The notes: generated by a model not told the origin, from the letters alone. A DNA stretch of 64,000 nt from an uncultured Oscillospiraceae bacterium (GCA_934661735.1 CAKUJN010000001.1:1-64000); one strand, 5' to 3'; positions 11,420-20,023 are shown, numbered from the stretch's first letter. Numbers and translations: made by a program.

Positions 11420-11599
11420 ATGGAGCAGACATTCAGCGGCTACTGCCGCAGCATCGACGCGCCGCGGCTGGTATTCTGCGAGGCCGACGGCGGAGAAGTG
11501 GAAGTCGACTGCGATTATGCGCAGTGCCCGCACGCGGGCGACTGTCCGGTGGGAAAGCAGATCACGCAGTTTCTGCGGGAAGCGGAGGCGGCGCGATGA
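11420..11599 (+). CDS. Cysteine-rich small protein (59 aa), unknown
   Basis: A 59-codon ORF starting at ATG 11420, with a GGAG site at 11413-11416. It has five cysteines, at residues 9, 20, 31, 36 and 42, in a pattern FC-10-DC-4-C-5-C suggestive of a metal or Fe-S site, plus a single His (residue 38). Its stop overlaps the start of the next ORF (ATGA), so the pair is translationally coupled. I do not recognise the family. Its short length and good codon use match neighbouring genes. Confidence 0.6.
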   Translation: MEQTFSGYCRSIDAPRLVFCEADGGEVEVDCDYAQCPHAGDCPVGKQITQFLREAEAAR

Positions 11600-11910
11600 T
11601 ACCGGAGCAGAGGCTGGAACAGAAGCTTGCGCAGCGTCTGCTGGAGCAGGCCGCGCAGCTGCGCGAACAGGGCGTGCCGGAGCCGAAGCGTCTGCTGCGC
11701 CAGATCGAATCGCGCGGCGCGGTTTCCGCGCTGAAGGAGCAGCTGCGCCGCCGTCAGCTCAGCGAGCATTTTGATGTGCTGGCGGAAAGGGGACTGCTGC
11801 GCCATGCGCCGGAGGCGCTGGTGACATCAAGCGAATTCGGCGCGCTGTTTTCCGACGAGGAGGCAGATTTCTGCCTTCAGGCGCTGCTGGACGCCGGCTT
11901 TTACGGTTAG
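11596..11910 (+). CDS. Hypothetical alpha-helical protein (104 aa)
   Basis: Starts at ATG 11596, four bases before the end of the cysteine-rich ORF; the open frame extends upstream but no better start is present. The protein is rich in Leu, Glu, Gln and Arg and predicted by eye to be all helical (EQRLEQKLAQRLLEQAAQL, then LKEQLRRRQLSEHFDVLAER), ending FSDEEADFCLQALLDAGFYG. I do not recognise a domain. Coupling to the cysteine-rich protein suggests a functional pair. Confidence 0.6.
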   Translation: MIPEQRLEQKLAQRLLEQAAQLREQGVPEPKRLLRQIESRGAVSALKEQLRRRQLSEHFDVLAERGLLRHAPEALVTSSEFGALFSDEEADFCLQALLDAGFYG

Positions 11911-11966
11911 TTTAGCATTCCACATTTTTTGAGATTCACACACAGGCGAAGAGGGGAGAAGAGAAT

Positions 11967-12542
11967 ATGCAGATCTGTCTTTACGGCGCGTCCAGCACCA
12001 CGCTGGCGCAGAGCTATCTGGATGCGGTCTACGCGCTTGGCGCGGAGATGGCGGCGCGCGGACACAGTCTGGTCTATGGCGGCGGCGCGCAGGGCGTAAT
12101 GGGCGCGGCCGCGCGCGGCGTGCGCGAGAACGGCGGCGAGGTCCTCGGCGTCGCGCCGGATTTTTTCAATGTCGACGGCATTTTATACGATGGCTGCACG
12201 CAGTTTATCTATACAAAAACCATGCGCCAGCGCAAGCAGATCATGGAGGAGCGGGCCGAGGCGTTTATTCTGGCCCCAGGTGGCATTGGAAGCTTTGAGG
12301 AATTCTTTGAAATCCTGACGCTCAAGCAGCTGGGACGGCACAATAAGCCCGTCGCCGTGCTGAACACGAACGGCTATTACGAGCCGATGCAGGAAATGAT
12401 GAAGCACATGGTCCGGCAGAATTTCGCAAAGCCGGCGTGTCTGGAAATCTACCGTCTGTTTGACTGCGGCGGTGCGCTGCTGGATTATCTGGAGGGCTAC
12501 GATCCCGAGGCGGTTGATGTCAGACACCTGAAAAATCTCTGA
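11967..12542 (+). CDS. LOG-family protein (TIGR00730), phosphoribohydrolase-like
   Basis: 191 aa, Rossmann-like fold. The family motifs are clear: GGGAQGVMGAAARG (about 37-50) and PGGIGSFEEFFE (about 107-118, normally PGGxGTxxE). Members cleave the N-glycosidic bond of nucleoside 5'-monophosphates, best known for cytokinin riboside monophosphates; in bacteria the true substrate is often unknown. Starts at ATG 11967 behind AGGGGAGA. It is followed by non-coding repeat sequence. Confidence 0.88.
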   Translation: MQICLYGASSTTLAQSYLDAVYALGAEMAARGHSLVYGGGAQGVMGAAARGVRENGGEVLGVAPDFFNVDGILYDGCTQFIYTKTMRQRKQIMEERAEAFILAPGGIGSFEEFFEILTLKQLGRHNKPVAVLNTNGYYEPMQEMMKHMVRQNFAKPACLEIYRLFDCGGALLDYLEGYDPEAVDVRHLKNL

Positions 12543-12562
12543 TCTCCGGTTTGTACCGCACC

Positions 12563-13056
12563 TTGTAGGGGCCAATGCCCACATCGGCCCTTTTCCGGTT
12601 TTCACCAGACTTCCTCTATTGCGGCAACACCGCAACTGTGCCTCCGGCGGCTCGTCCTCACAAACTCCAAGCGACGCTTCGCTCTGCATACGTTCGGCTA
12701 AACCAATCGCGCGGCGCAAAGCTTGCGCTCTTGGAGCCTCACGCAATCCCTCGTCCCGCCGCAAGCGGCAGGTCTCGTCCGTTCCGTTGCTCGTCCTCTC
12801 CAAATTGCAAACGCTTCGCTGGTTTGCAATTTGGTTCCATCTGTCTTGCCAGAAAAAGTAGGCAAAAAGATGCGCTGGAGACGCGTTATATTGCGCGCTG
12901 ACGCGCGCGAATTTTTGGCCGCTCCGCGGCCTGAACGCCCTGACGGGCGCAAAATCGTTATTTTCCCGATAGCTTTTGGTTCCGACAATGTACTACACGC
13001 AGTTGCGGACAGAATGCAGTAATTTCGTTTCTGCTCATTCCCGGAATACTCGGCCA
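12563..13056. repeat. Intergenic long repeat, copy 1 (truncated, with nested insert)
   Basis: Contains the left end (TGTAGGGGCC, then CGGTTTTCACCAGAC), one arm of the AGAAAAAGTAGG hairpin (12851 onward), the GCGCTGGAGACGCGTTATAT block, the palindromic GACGCGCGC / GGCCGCTCCGCGGCC / GCCCTGACGGGC blocks, CCCGATAGCTTTTGG and a tail to CTCGGCCAG. The right half found in copies 2-4 is missing. The left hairpin arm is replaced by a 190-base insert. No conserved ORF runs through it. Confidence 0.8.
12651..12840. repeat. Nested insert inside repeat copy 1
   Basis: 190 bases from CTCGTCCTCACAAACTCC to TGGTTCCAT. It has internal palindromes, notably CCAAATTGCAAAC facing GTTTGCAATTTGG. About 115 bases of the same sequence occur in reverse orientation at 55704-55818, at the equivalent place in copy 4. 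Confidence 0.8.
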
Positions 13057-13089
13057 GTCTGAAAGCGAAAACATACGGTGAAAAGCAAA

Positions 13090-13118
13090 AAGGAGCTCCC
13101 CACGGGGGAGCTCCTTTT
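13090..13118. terminator. Terminator of the SDR/phosphohexomutase operon
   Basis: AAGGAGCTCCC pairs with GGGGAGCTCCTT around a CACGG loop; A-tract on one side and T-tract on the other, so it can act in both directions. It lies four bases after the SDR stop. Confidence 0.85.
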
Positions 13119-13121
13119 TAC

Positions 13122-13841
13122 TTACAGAAACGGTTCCTTTCCGGCCCGATGAACGCAGATTTCATCGATGACGGCGTTGGTGCGGTGATCCAGCAGGAAT
13201 GCGGCAATTTCCGCGATGTCCTCCGGCAGTATCATGTCCTCACCCGTCAGATCGGGGCGCGAGATGCGCACCATGTCGGTGAACACGCCGCCTGGCGCGA
13301 TCATATGGACACGGATGTTTTCGCGGTAGACCTCGCTGGCCAGCGATTTTGTAAAGCCTGCCAGCGCATGCTTTGACGCGGCATAGGCGCTTTGCAGCGG
13401 ATAGCCCTTGTGCGCCACAACCGAGGCGATATTCAGAATTGCAGCGCATCCGGATTTCCGCAGGTGCGGCAGCGCCAGTTGGCACATCAGATACGGCGCG
13501 CGGGCGTTGATGGCCATGATGCGGTCATACTCCTCCATCGGCGTCCGGTCAAACGGGCACGAGAGCGTCATGCCCGCGTTGTTGATGAGAACGTCCAGCC
13601 CGCCGAAGCACCCGACCGTCTGCGCGACTGCGTCTGCGGCATAGGCGTCGTCAGTCAGATCGCCTGCCAGCAGAAGCGTCTGTGCGCCCTGTTCCCGCGC
13701 GGCTGCGGCCGCGGCATCCAGCTTTTCACGGCTCCGGCCGAGCAGCGCCAGCTTGACGCCTTCGTGCGCCAGCCGCCGCGCCAGACATGCGCCGATGCCG
13801 CCGCCCGCACCGGTGATCAGAATGATTTTCCCATCGCTCAT
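13122..13841 (-). CDS. Short-chain dehydrogenase/reductase
   Basis: 239 aa. NAD(P)-binding TGAGGGIGACLARRLA (about 10-25), NNAGMT (about 89-94), and the catalytic Ser-Tyr-Lys set with YAASKHALAGF (about 155-165). The classical SDR fold is certain; the substrate is not. An Arg in LLGRSREKL after the second strand suggests NADPH. Its start overlaps the phosphohexomutase stop (ATGA), so the two are co-translated, which hints at a sugar or cell-envelope substrate. Confidence 0.88.
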   Translation of the reverse strand: MSDGKIILITGAGGGIGACLARRLAHEGVKLALLGRSREKLDAAAAAAREQGAQTLLLAGDLTDDAYAADAVAQTVGCFGGLDVLINNAGMTLSCPFDRTPMEEYDRIMAINARAPYLMCQLALPHLRKSGCAAILNIASVVAHKGYPLQSAYAASKHALAGFTKSLASEVYRENIRVHMIAPGGVFTDMVRISRPDLTGEDMILPEDIAEIAAFLLDHRTNAVIDEICVHRAGKEPFL

Positions 13842-15340
13842 CGGACAAACTCCGCCAGCGCCGCGGTATCCAGCAGCTCGCAGCCCGACAGGAACGCGTA
13901 CAGCTCTCCGGCGATGGTTTTCACGCCGCCCGCGCTGTCCGATTCGATGTTCAGCGGCATGAGCGGGTCGTGCAGGCTCAGCCGCAGCAGGAACCAGCCG
14001 TCCCCGTGCGCCTTGTCCAGATTGACGCGGATGCCCTCATAGTTGCTCGGCGCAAGCGTCCAGCCGGCCTGTGCCTCAGCATAGGCGGTCAGCCGGTCGA
14101 TGACGCTCTGACCGTAGGTTTTGAAGTCGTCGCACAGCAGATTCATGCGGAATTCGCGGCTTTCGGCGGGCTCGGCCAGATCGGCAATCAGGGATTCCAG
14201 CGTATAGCCCTCTTTTTTGGCGCGCGCCAGCTCAATGAGCAGCCGTGTGACCAGGTATGCGCCGTCGTCAAGGAAGTAGTTCTCCTTCAGCGCGCCGTGA
14301 CCCGAGGTCTCCATGGCCAGCTGGCTGTCGTGCCCCTCGCGGTTGAGGCGCATGGACTCGTTGATGACGTTTCGATAGCCGCGCTTGAAGCGGTGGTGCA
14401 CGCCGCCGTGCTTTTCAATGAAGGCGGCAAGGCCGGTCGAAGTGATCGAGTCGGTGACGATGGTGGTTCCTGGATGCTCGCGCAGGAGAATTGCAGACAT
14501 CATGGCAATGATGCGGTTGCGGTTCAGCTCCGAGCCGTCGGAGAGCACCGCGCCCGCGCGGTCAACGTCGGTGTCGAAGATGATGCCGAGGTCAGCGTGC
14601 GTTTCGGCCACGGCGTCCATGATCGACTGCATCGCAGCCTCATTTTCGGGATTCGGGATGTGATTGGGGAACGAGCCGTCGGGATCGAGGAAGCGGCTTC
14701 CGTTGGTGTCTGCGCCCAGCGGCTTCAGAACCTTTTCTGTGTAGAAGCCGCCCGCGCCGTTGCCGGCGTCCACGACGATGCGGAGCCCTGCCAGCGGTGT
14801 TTCACTTCCGGCCGCATCGCGGACTTTTTTGCACAAAAGCGCCGCATAGGCGTCCATAAACGCGCCTGCCTGCACGATACCTGCGGGGAGGCCCGTCTGC
14901 GCGTCAGAGGCCGCCAGCTTCAGAATTTCGGCGATATCCTGCTTTTCCAGACCACCCTGCGGCGTGAAGAATTTGAAGCCGTTGCGGTTAAAGGGAAGGT
15001 GGCTGGCTGTGATCATGACGGACGCGTCAAACATATAACCCTCAGTGACGGTGCACATGAACATGGCGGGCGTGGAGGCCATGCCAAGGTCGGTGACAAG
15101 CAGACCCGCCTGCGCCATGGCCTCGCAGATCCATTTGCTCAGCGTCGGGCCGGACAGGCGCGAGTCGCGGCCGACAGCCACGCGCAGCGGGCGCTTCTCC
15201 GTTTTCTGCGTCAGCCAGAGCGCAAAGCCGCGCCCGATGTCGCGGCAGGCCGTCTCAGTCAGGTTGACGTGCTGGCCCTCGATTCCCTCCAGCGCGACGC
15301 CGCGGATGTCGCTGCCGTTTTGCAGTTTCTGATAATCCAT
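13838..15340 (-). CDS. Phosphomannomutase/phosphoglucomutase (alpha-D-phosphohexomutase)
   Basis: 500 aa, four-domain phosphohexomutase. The phosphoserine loop TASHLPFNRNGFKFF (about 110-124), the metal loop DTDVDRAG (about 253-260), the sugar loop METSGHGALKENYF and the C-terminal phosphate loop SNYEGIRVNL are all present. It interconverts hexose 1- and 6-phosphates for polysaccharide or glycolipid synthesis. Starts at ATG 15340 behind GGAGGA. First gene of a two-gene operon with the SDR. Confidence 0.9.
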   Translation of the reverse strand: MDYQKLQNGSDIRGVALEGIEGQHVNLTETACRDIGRGFALWLTQKTEKRPLRVAVGRDSRLSGPTLSKWICEAMAQAGLLVTDLGMASTPAMFMCTVTEGYMFDASVMITASHLPFNRNGFKFFTPQGGLEKQDIAEILKLAASDAQTGLPAGIVQAGAFMDAYAALLCKKVRDAAGSETPLAGLRIVVDAGNGAGGFYTEKVLKPLGADTNGSRFLDPDGSFPNHIPNPENEAAMQSIMDAVAETHADLGIIFDTDVDRAGAVLSDGSELNRNRIIAMMSAILLREHPGTTIVTDSITSTGLAAFIEKHGGVHHRFKRGYRNVINESMRLNREGHDSQLAMETSGHGALKENYFLDDGAYLVTRLLIELARAKKEGYTLESLIADLAEPAESREFRMNLLCDDFKTYGQSVIDRLTAYAEAQAGWTLAPSNYEGIRVNLDKAHGDGWFLLRLSLHDPLMPLNIESDSAGGVKTIAGELYAFLSGCELLDTAALAEFVR

Positions 15341-15457
15341 GATGCAAGCTCCTCCGTTTTTATGGTATGTTGTCAGCTGTTGCTTTCTTTTCTCATGATA
15401 CCACCAGAAACCACAAAAAGCAACACAATGACGCGGAAAAACTGAGCAAAGTACAAC

Positions 15458-15492
15458 GCCGGCACCCGCGCTGTGCGCGAATGCCGGCGTCA
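15458..15492 (-). terminator. Weak hairpin after the polysaccharide deacetylase
   Basis: ACGCCGGCA faces TGCCGGCGT with an inner GC-rich palindrome; only a few T residues follow on the minus strand, so termination may be partial. Confidence 0.45.
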
Positions 15493-15494
15493 GT

Positions 15495-16778
15495 TTACGA
15501 TTCGCTGCTCAGACGCTGAATGATGGCGGCGGCCTGTGCGCGCGTCAGATTGCGGCGCGGCAGGAAGCGGCCGTTGCTGCCCTGAAAAATCCCGAGGCGC
15601 GTGCAGAGCGCCACGCCGTCAAGCGCCCAGTCCGAAATACTCTGCGCGTCGTCATAGACACTGACCGAGCCGCCGGACTGCGCTTTGCCGCGATAGGTGA
15701 GATAGCGCGCAACGACGGTCGCGACCTCCTCGCGCGTCATGGAATCGTCCGGACGGAAGCGGTCCTCGAAGCCTGCCATCAGCTCCGCGTCAAACATCCA
15801 CGCGATGTACGGACGGCGCGCATCATCGGCTGCGACGTCGCGGAACGTCTTGTCCGAGCGCATGGTATAGCCGTCGTCCACGCCGCAGAAGCGGGCAATG
15901 GCCATTGCAAAATCACCGCGCGAAATGGCGCGATCGGGCAGAACATGCCCGTTTTTGTCGTATTCCAGATACCCGCGGTCCAGACAGAACATCAGCGCGT
16001 CATAGCCCCAGTGCGCTTCCAGATTGCGCTCAACATAGCTTCCGGTTGTGACGGCGTCGGCGGGAAGGTTGACGCCCCTGTTTTTCGCGTCGTAATAGAC
16101 CACGCCCGTCTCCGGCGTAATGCCGCGGCGCAGCAGAAGCTCTTCCACGGTGACAAATTCATAGCCCTGATCGGCCAGCGCGTCCATGGCGCTCAGCGCG
16201 CCCTGCACGCTGGTTTTGTAGATGTCGTGCACCAGAACGATCGCGCCGTCGTATGCCTGATCCAGAATGGTGCTCCGGACGGATTCCGCGTTCAGACTTT
16301 TCCAGTCCAGCGAATCAACCGACCAGTTGATCAGCGGCGCGTCCGCCGCCGAGCGGACGGTCGCATTGGCGTTGCCGTAGGGCGGGCGGATGTAGTAGGT
16401 TTGCTCGCCGCCAGCTTCGACCAGCAGCTTGCGGTTGGATTCCATCTCCTGCACAACCTCGTCATAGGAGAGCGTGTTGAGATTTTTGTGGTTGTATGTA
16501 TGGCTTGCCAGCTGGTGCCCGCCCTCGACGATTTTTTCCAGCACGTCAGGGTAGGACGACACGCGGTAGCCTGCGATAAAGAATGTGGCCTTTGCGCCGC
16601 GCGCGGCAAGTCCGTCCAGCAGGTCTGTCGTATACGCGCCTGGGCCGTCGTCAAAGGTAAAGGCAATCAGCTTTGCGCCGCAGTCCTGCGGCCCAGCGGC
16701 CAGCGCCGGAAGCGCCAGCAGCGGCAAAAGCAGCGCCGCCAGCAGAAGCGCGGCCGCGCAGCGAATTTGTTTGCTCAT
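15495..16778 (-). CDS. Secreted polysaccharide deacetylase with S-layer homology domains
   Basis: 427 aa from ATG 16778, which follows AGAGGG; the frame extends nine codons further. Signal peptide about 1-27 (hydrophobic core ending ALPALAAG). NodB-type deacetylase domain about 30-225 with TFDDGP, HTYNHKNL, RPPYGN and VLVHD, the metal and catalytic motifs. About 235-427 are three S-layer homology repeats (for example RAISRGDFAMAIARFCGV, DDSMTREEVATVVARYL, RNLTRAQAAAIIQRL). It would deacetylate peptidoglycan or another envelope glycan while anchored to secondary wall polymers. Confidence 0.92.
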   Translation of the reverse strand: MSKQIRCAAALLLAALLLPLLALPALAAGPQDCGAKLIAFTFDDGPGAYTTDLLDGLAARGAKATFFIAGYRVSSYPDVLEKIVEGGHQLASHTYNHKNLNTLSYDEVVQEMESNRKLLVEAGGEQTYYIRPPYGNANATVRSAADAPLINWSVDSLDWKSLNAESVRSTILDQAYDGAIVLVHDIYKTSVQGALSAMDALADQGYEFVTVEELLLRRGITPETGVVYYDAKNRGVNLPADAVTTGSYVERNLEAHWGYDALMFCLDRGYLEYDKNGHVLPDRAISRGDFAMAIARFCGVDDGYTMRSDKTFRDVAADDARRPYIAWMFDAELMAGFEDRFRPDDSMTREEVATVVARYLTYRGKAQSGGSVSVYDDAQSISDWALDGVALCTRLGIFQGSNGRFLPRRNLTRAQAAAIIQRLSSES

Positions 16779-16829
16779 AGGGAACCCTCTTTCCATGCAA
16801 AACATCAGTTGTGTATTTATGTCATCATC

Positions 16830-16858
16830 ATCATACCACGTTCGACGCGCTTCGGCAA
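16830..16858 (-). promoter_or_regulatory. Promoter of the polysaccharide deacetylase gene
   Basis: On the minus strand TTGCCG (16858-16853), 17 bases, TATGAT (16835-16830), about 52 bases before the start codon. Confidence 0.6.
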
Positions 16859-16951
16859 CGCATTAAGAGAAAATTCAGAATCTGCCTCCGGCGGTGTCTC
16901 TTTTGCAGGTGCACTGCAATTGCTGCTCCGCGGACAATTTTACACGGCAGT

Positions 16952-17694
16952 CTGTAGGGGCCGACGACTCTGTCGGCCCGTCTGTCCGGTTTCACCAGAT
17001 TACCTCTTTTGCAGTTACACTGCAACCGTGTCTCCGACGGCCCATTCTTTTCTGCCTTGCCAGAAAAGAATGGGGAGAAAAGAGGCGCTGGACGCGCTTC
17101 ATATTGCGCGCTCACGCGCGCGAGTTTTTGGCCGCTTCGCGGCCTGAACGCCCTCTTCGGGCGCAAGACAGATATTTTCCCGATAGCTTTCGCTTCCAAT
17201 ATTGCTTACGGGTTTGTAGGGGCGCCCACATCGGCCCGTTGGAAACCAGCGAATTTGCCGCAGATTTCCATTAAAATGGTACGCACGGCGCGGGCGGACA
17301 GAGTCGTCCGCCCCTACAAAGAGCTACAATAGCACGCAAATATTCTGCACCACTGGCACATACGTAGATACGCTGATCTTTCCACGGCAGCGTGTTTTAC
17401 CATCTTCTTGCGTGGCAACTGCTCCCGATGGGAGCGTTGTCCCCACGCAGGCGGCGCTGTAGTTCAGCTTTGCAGAAAGATTTTCGTGTGTTGGCCGCAA
17501 TGTTTTTCAACGGGCTCATTCTGTGGCACTGCGGTACAATCCGATTCGCATCCAGGCGCCTCTTTTTGCCTACTTTTTCTGGCGCAGCAGAAAAAGTAGG
17601 TCTGCGAAGCAACGGCTGCGGTGTCACCGCATTCAACAGCAGTCCGGTGAAAACGAACAAGCGGGGCCGATGTGGGCATCGGCCCCTACGGAGG
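16952..17694. repeat. Intergenic long repeat, copy 2
   Basis: About 740 bases with both ends. Left end CTGTAGGGGCCGACGACT...TCCGGTTTCACC; right end GGTGAAAACG...GGGCCGATGTGGGCATCGGCCCCTAC, an imperfect inverted copy of the left. Internal order: left hairpin (17041-17074), GGCGCTGGACGCGC block, GC-palindrome block, CCCGATAGCTTTCG, an inner inverted pair of GTAGGGGC/GCCCCTAC, then a 250-base block (17351-17600) shared with copies 3 and 4, ending in the right hairpin. Nothing conserved is coding. Confidence 0.85.
17041..17074. repeat. Hairpin with compensatory changes in repeat copy 2
   Basis: CCCATTCTTTTCTG pairs with CAGAAAAGAATGGG. Other copies have CCTACTTTTTCTG / CAGAAAAAGTAGG at the same place (32267-32298, 55130-55161). 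Four adjacent pairs differ, each changed on both arms so pairing is kept. Confidence 0.85.
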
Positions 17695-17701
17695 TGGGAG
17701 A

Positions 17702-17800
17702 TCTGGCGCAGCAGAAAAAGTAGGTCTGCGAAGCAACGGTTGCGGCCTCGCCGCAAATTCGGCACCTCCGGTGCCCGACCGGACATCACCGTTCCGGCTG
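17702..17800. repeat. Tandem duplication of the right end of repeat copy 2
   Basis: The 38 bases at 17578-17615 (starting TCTGGCGCAGCAGAAAAAGT) recur identically at 17702-17739, followed by a second version of the right terminal sequence up to CACCTCCGGTG. Confidence 0.8.
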
Positions 17801-17805
17801 CGCCG

Positions 17806-17840
17806 GAAAAAACCAGCCTCTGCCATCTGGCAGGGGCTGG
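17806..17840 (-). terminator. Terminator after acsB
   Basis: On the minus strand CCAGCCCCTGCCA pairs with TGGCAGAGGCTGG and is followed by TTTTTT; it ends the cooS-cooC-acsB unit 23 bases after the acsB stop. Confidence 0.85.
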
Positions 17841-17863
17841 TGCAATTCTGTATGTGATGCGGC

Positions 17864-20005
17864 TTACATATCCAGCGGCTCCATGCTGAGGACGGGGTGG
17901 CCGACCTCGGACAGGAACGCCAACAGCTCCTCAGGATCACCGGAGGCGCAGTTGGTTTCATCGGCGACCATATCGGCAAAGTTGTCGATATCGTACAGGT
18001 CCTTGGCAGTCTCATTGAGCTTGTCACGGATCTGATCCTTCAGCTCCTTCGGCAGCCATACCAGACGGGCAACGCCGCCCTCGGCCTTGAGGAACTTGTG
18101 CGATGCGATATAGTGCTTGCCGTGGCCCATGAAGCCGGGCGTCTGCACGCCGCCGCCAGTCATGGAGGCCATTTCGGAGAACGTCATGCCAAGCGGGGTC
18201 ATGCCGGCGAATTCGCGGCAGGTGATAACGACGCCCATCGAGCACGGCTCGATGCCGCAGATGCACTCGAAGCAGCCGCAGGAGGTCATCGGGTCCTCCA
18301 GCAGGGAGTACAGCGTGACATGCTCCAGCGCGCCGTGCGAATACTGCGCGACGGCCTCGTCAACGTCCTCATAGCGGCCGGTGCGCTCGTCGATGCAGCG
18401 CTCCTTGGTGACGACCTGGCACGGACCCTGCGGGTCAAGCTCGTTCGTTGCCTTGGCGTCCAGCCACGACACTGCGCCGCACAGGCCCAGACGTTCGGGC
18501 GTGACGATGCAGACATGGCTCGGGGAGAACGCCTGACACATGATGCAGGAGTAGAATACCGGCACGGACTCGTCGGTCATGGACTTCAGGCGCTCGTCGC
18601 GCTTGTCAAAGACCTCGTTGGCGTGCTTGCGAAGCTCGGCGTTCGCCTCGTCGCCGACGACGATTTTAACCTGGCACTTGTCGACGACGGTGTCGAATTC
18701 GGACTTGATCTTGGCGTACAGAACCTCGCCGATGTGGCGGAACTTGAAGCCGGCGTCAAAGTCGGCCTTGCTGATACGGACGCGGATCATGTCGCGCTGG
18801 CCAGTGTGCATCAGGCCCTCGACACAGTTGAGGAACTGGTGAATCTTGCGCTCGAAAACAGGCTCAAAGTCGGGCTGCATGGCCTTGCCGGCAACATCGA
18901 CGGTATAGCTGAGCGAAATCTTGGAGCCGACGGGGATCTCGTCGATTTCCGGTCCGACGACCTCGATCTTGTGATCCTCAACCTCGGAGGCGTCCTTCGT
19001 GGTGACCAGCTCGAAGCAGTCCTTGCGCGAGCCGTCGATTTCGACCTGCATATCGCCCTTACGGATGATTTCGCCCTCGAATGCGGAGGAGAACGAGACG
19101 GGGATGTCAATCTTTGTGATCTTCAGCTTGATGCCGCGCGCCTCAATGGAGGTGTCAATCCAGTCCTTTGTATTATCGTAGATGATCAGGGACTTCGGAA
19201 CGGCCCACATATCGTCGTGGTCGTTGGTGATAACGGGGAAGCCCAGCTTGATGGCGCCCGCGCCGCAGGCGACGGTGATGTCGTTGACGGGCTTATAGGC
19301 GTTGACGAACGCATTGATGCGCTCGAAGGTGTACTTGTGGAAGCCCTCGACGTCGCCCGGCTGGATGGCGCCGAAGATCATGGCCGCGCGGACGACCAGC
19401 GAGATGACGTGGCCGACGGACCAGATATCCTCGCCGACGGGGACGACGCGGACGGGGAAGCTCATGGACAGCCCCGCTTCAACGGCCTGCTCGATGATAC
19501 CGCCGATCAGGAATACGAAAATACCGCGGGACTGATAGCCCTTGATGGTCTCAACCGCCTCCTCGGTGGAGGGAGCCGGCCCGATCATGACGACAAAGCC
19601 GGGGATATCGCCGGTGACCAGCGGAACGCCAAGCTCGCGGACCTCGGCGTCGGTGAAGTGGCCGTGATATGCGGTGCCCTCGTACGGAGTCTGGGTCTTG
19701 ACGTACTTGCACGCCTCAATCATCTCTGCGGCGATGGCGGTGCCGACGCCGGACTGGAAGATGGAGTGGGTGCGCTTTTCGCGGAGCATCATGGCCTTGA
19801 CGTCGGCCAGAGCCGCCTGAAGCTCGCCGGTGGTGGTGACCTTCTTGCCGATGTAGGCATAGATGCAGGCGAGGAAATATGCGGTGCTGGGAAGCGCAAG
19901 GGGAGCGTCGGGGCCGACCTCGGCGACGATTTTGCTGACTTCTTCCTCGGCCTTGGCGAACATTTCGTCAGAGCCGTTAAAGACGCGTTCAAACAGAGTC
20001 TTCAT
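17864..20005 (-). CDS. acsB: Acetyl-CoA synthase (CO-methylating), ACS subunit
   Basis: 713 aa, close to the Moorella enzyme. It joins CO, a methyl group from the corrinoid protein and CoA into acetyl-CoA at the nickel A-cluster. The cluster ligands are visible: a C-x2-C-x8-C-x9-C run beginning SCIMCQAFSPSHVC (about 505-530) binds the 4Fe-4S part, and the CGC motif in SCGCFECICG (about 594-600) binds nickel. The N-terminal CO-channel domain and the CoA-binding middle domain are full length. Last gene of the operon; its ribosome site (AAAGGA) is about 13 bases from ATG, longer than usual. The corrinoid and methyltransferase genes are not nearby. Confidence 0.96.
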   Translation of the reverse strand: MKTLFERVFNGSDEMFAKAEEEVSKIVAEVGPDAPLALPSTAYFLACIYAYIGKKVTTTGELQAALADVKAMMLREKRTHSIFQSGVGTAIAAEMIEACKYVKTQTPYEGTAYHGHFTDAEVRELGVPLVTGDIPGFVVMIGPAPSTEEAVETIKGYQSRGIFVFLIGGIIEQAVEAGLSMSFPVRVVPVGEDIWSVGHVISLVVRAAMIFGAIQPGDVEGFHKYTFERINAFVNAYKPVNDITVACGAGAIKLGFPVITNDHDDMWAVPKSLIIYDNTKDWIDTSIEARGIKLKITKIDIPVSFSSAFEGEIIRKGDMQVEIDGSRKDCFELVTTKDASEVEDHKIEVVGPEIDEIPVGSKISLSYTVDVAGKAMQPDFEPVFERKIHQFLNCVEGLMHTGQRDMIRVRISKADFDAGFKFRHIGEVLYAKIKSEFDTVVDKCQVKIVVGDEANAELRKHANEVFDKRDERLKSMTDESVPVFYSCIMCQAFSPSHVCIVTPERLGLCGAVSWLDAKATNELDPQGPCQVVTKERCIDERTGRYEDVDEAVAQYSHGALEHVTLYSLLEDPMTSCGCFECICGIEPCSMGVVITCREFAGMTPLGMTFSEMASMTGGGVQTPGFMGHGKHYIASHKFLKAEGGVARLVWLPKELKDQIRDKLNETAKDLYDIDNFADMVADETNCASGDPEELLAFLSEVGHPVLSMEPLDM

Positions 20006-20023
20006 GTATGCGTTTCATTCCTT

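Noticed and set aside
12183-12803. 206-codon minus-strand frame across the LOG gene and repeat copy 1
   Set aside because: Runs from a real gene into non-coding repeat; not conserved in other repeat copies.
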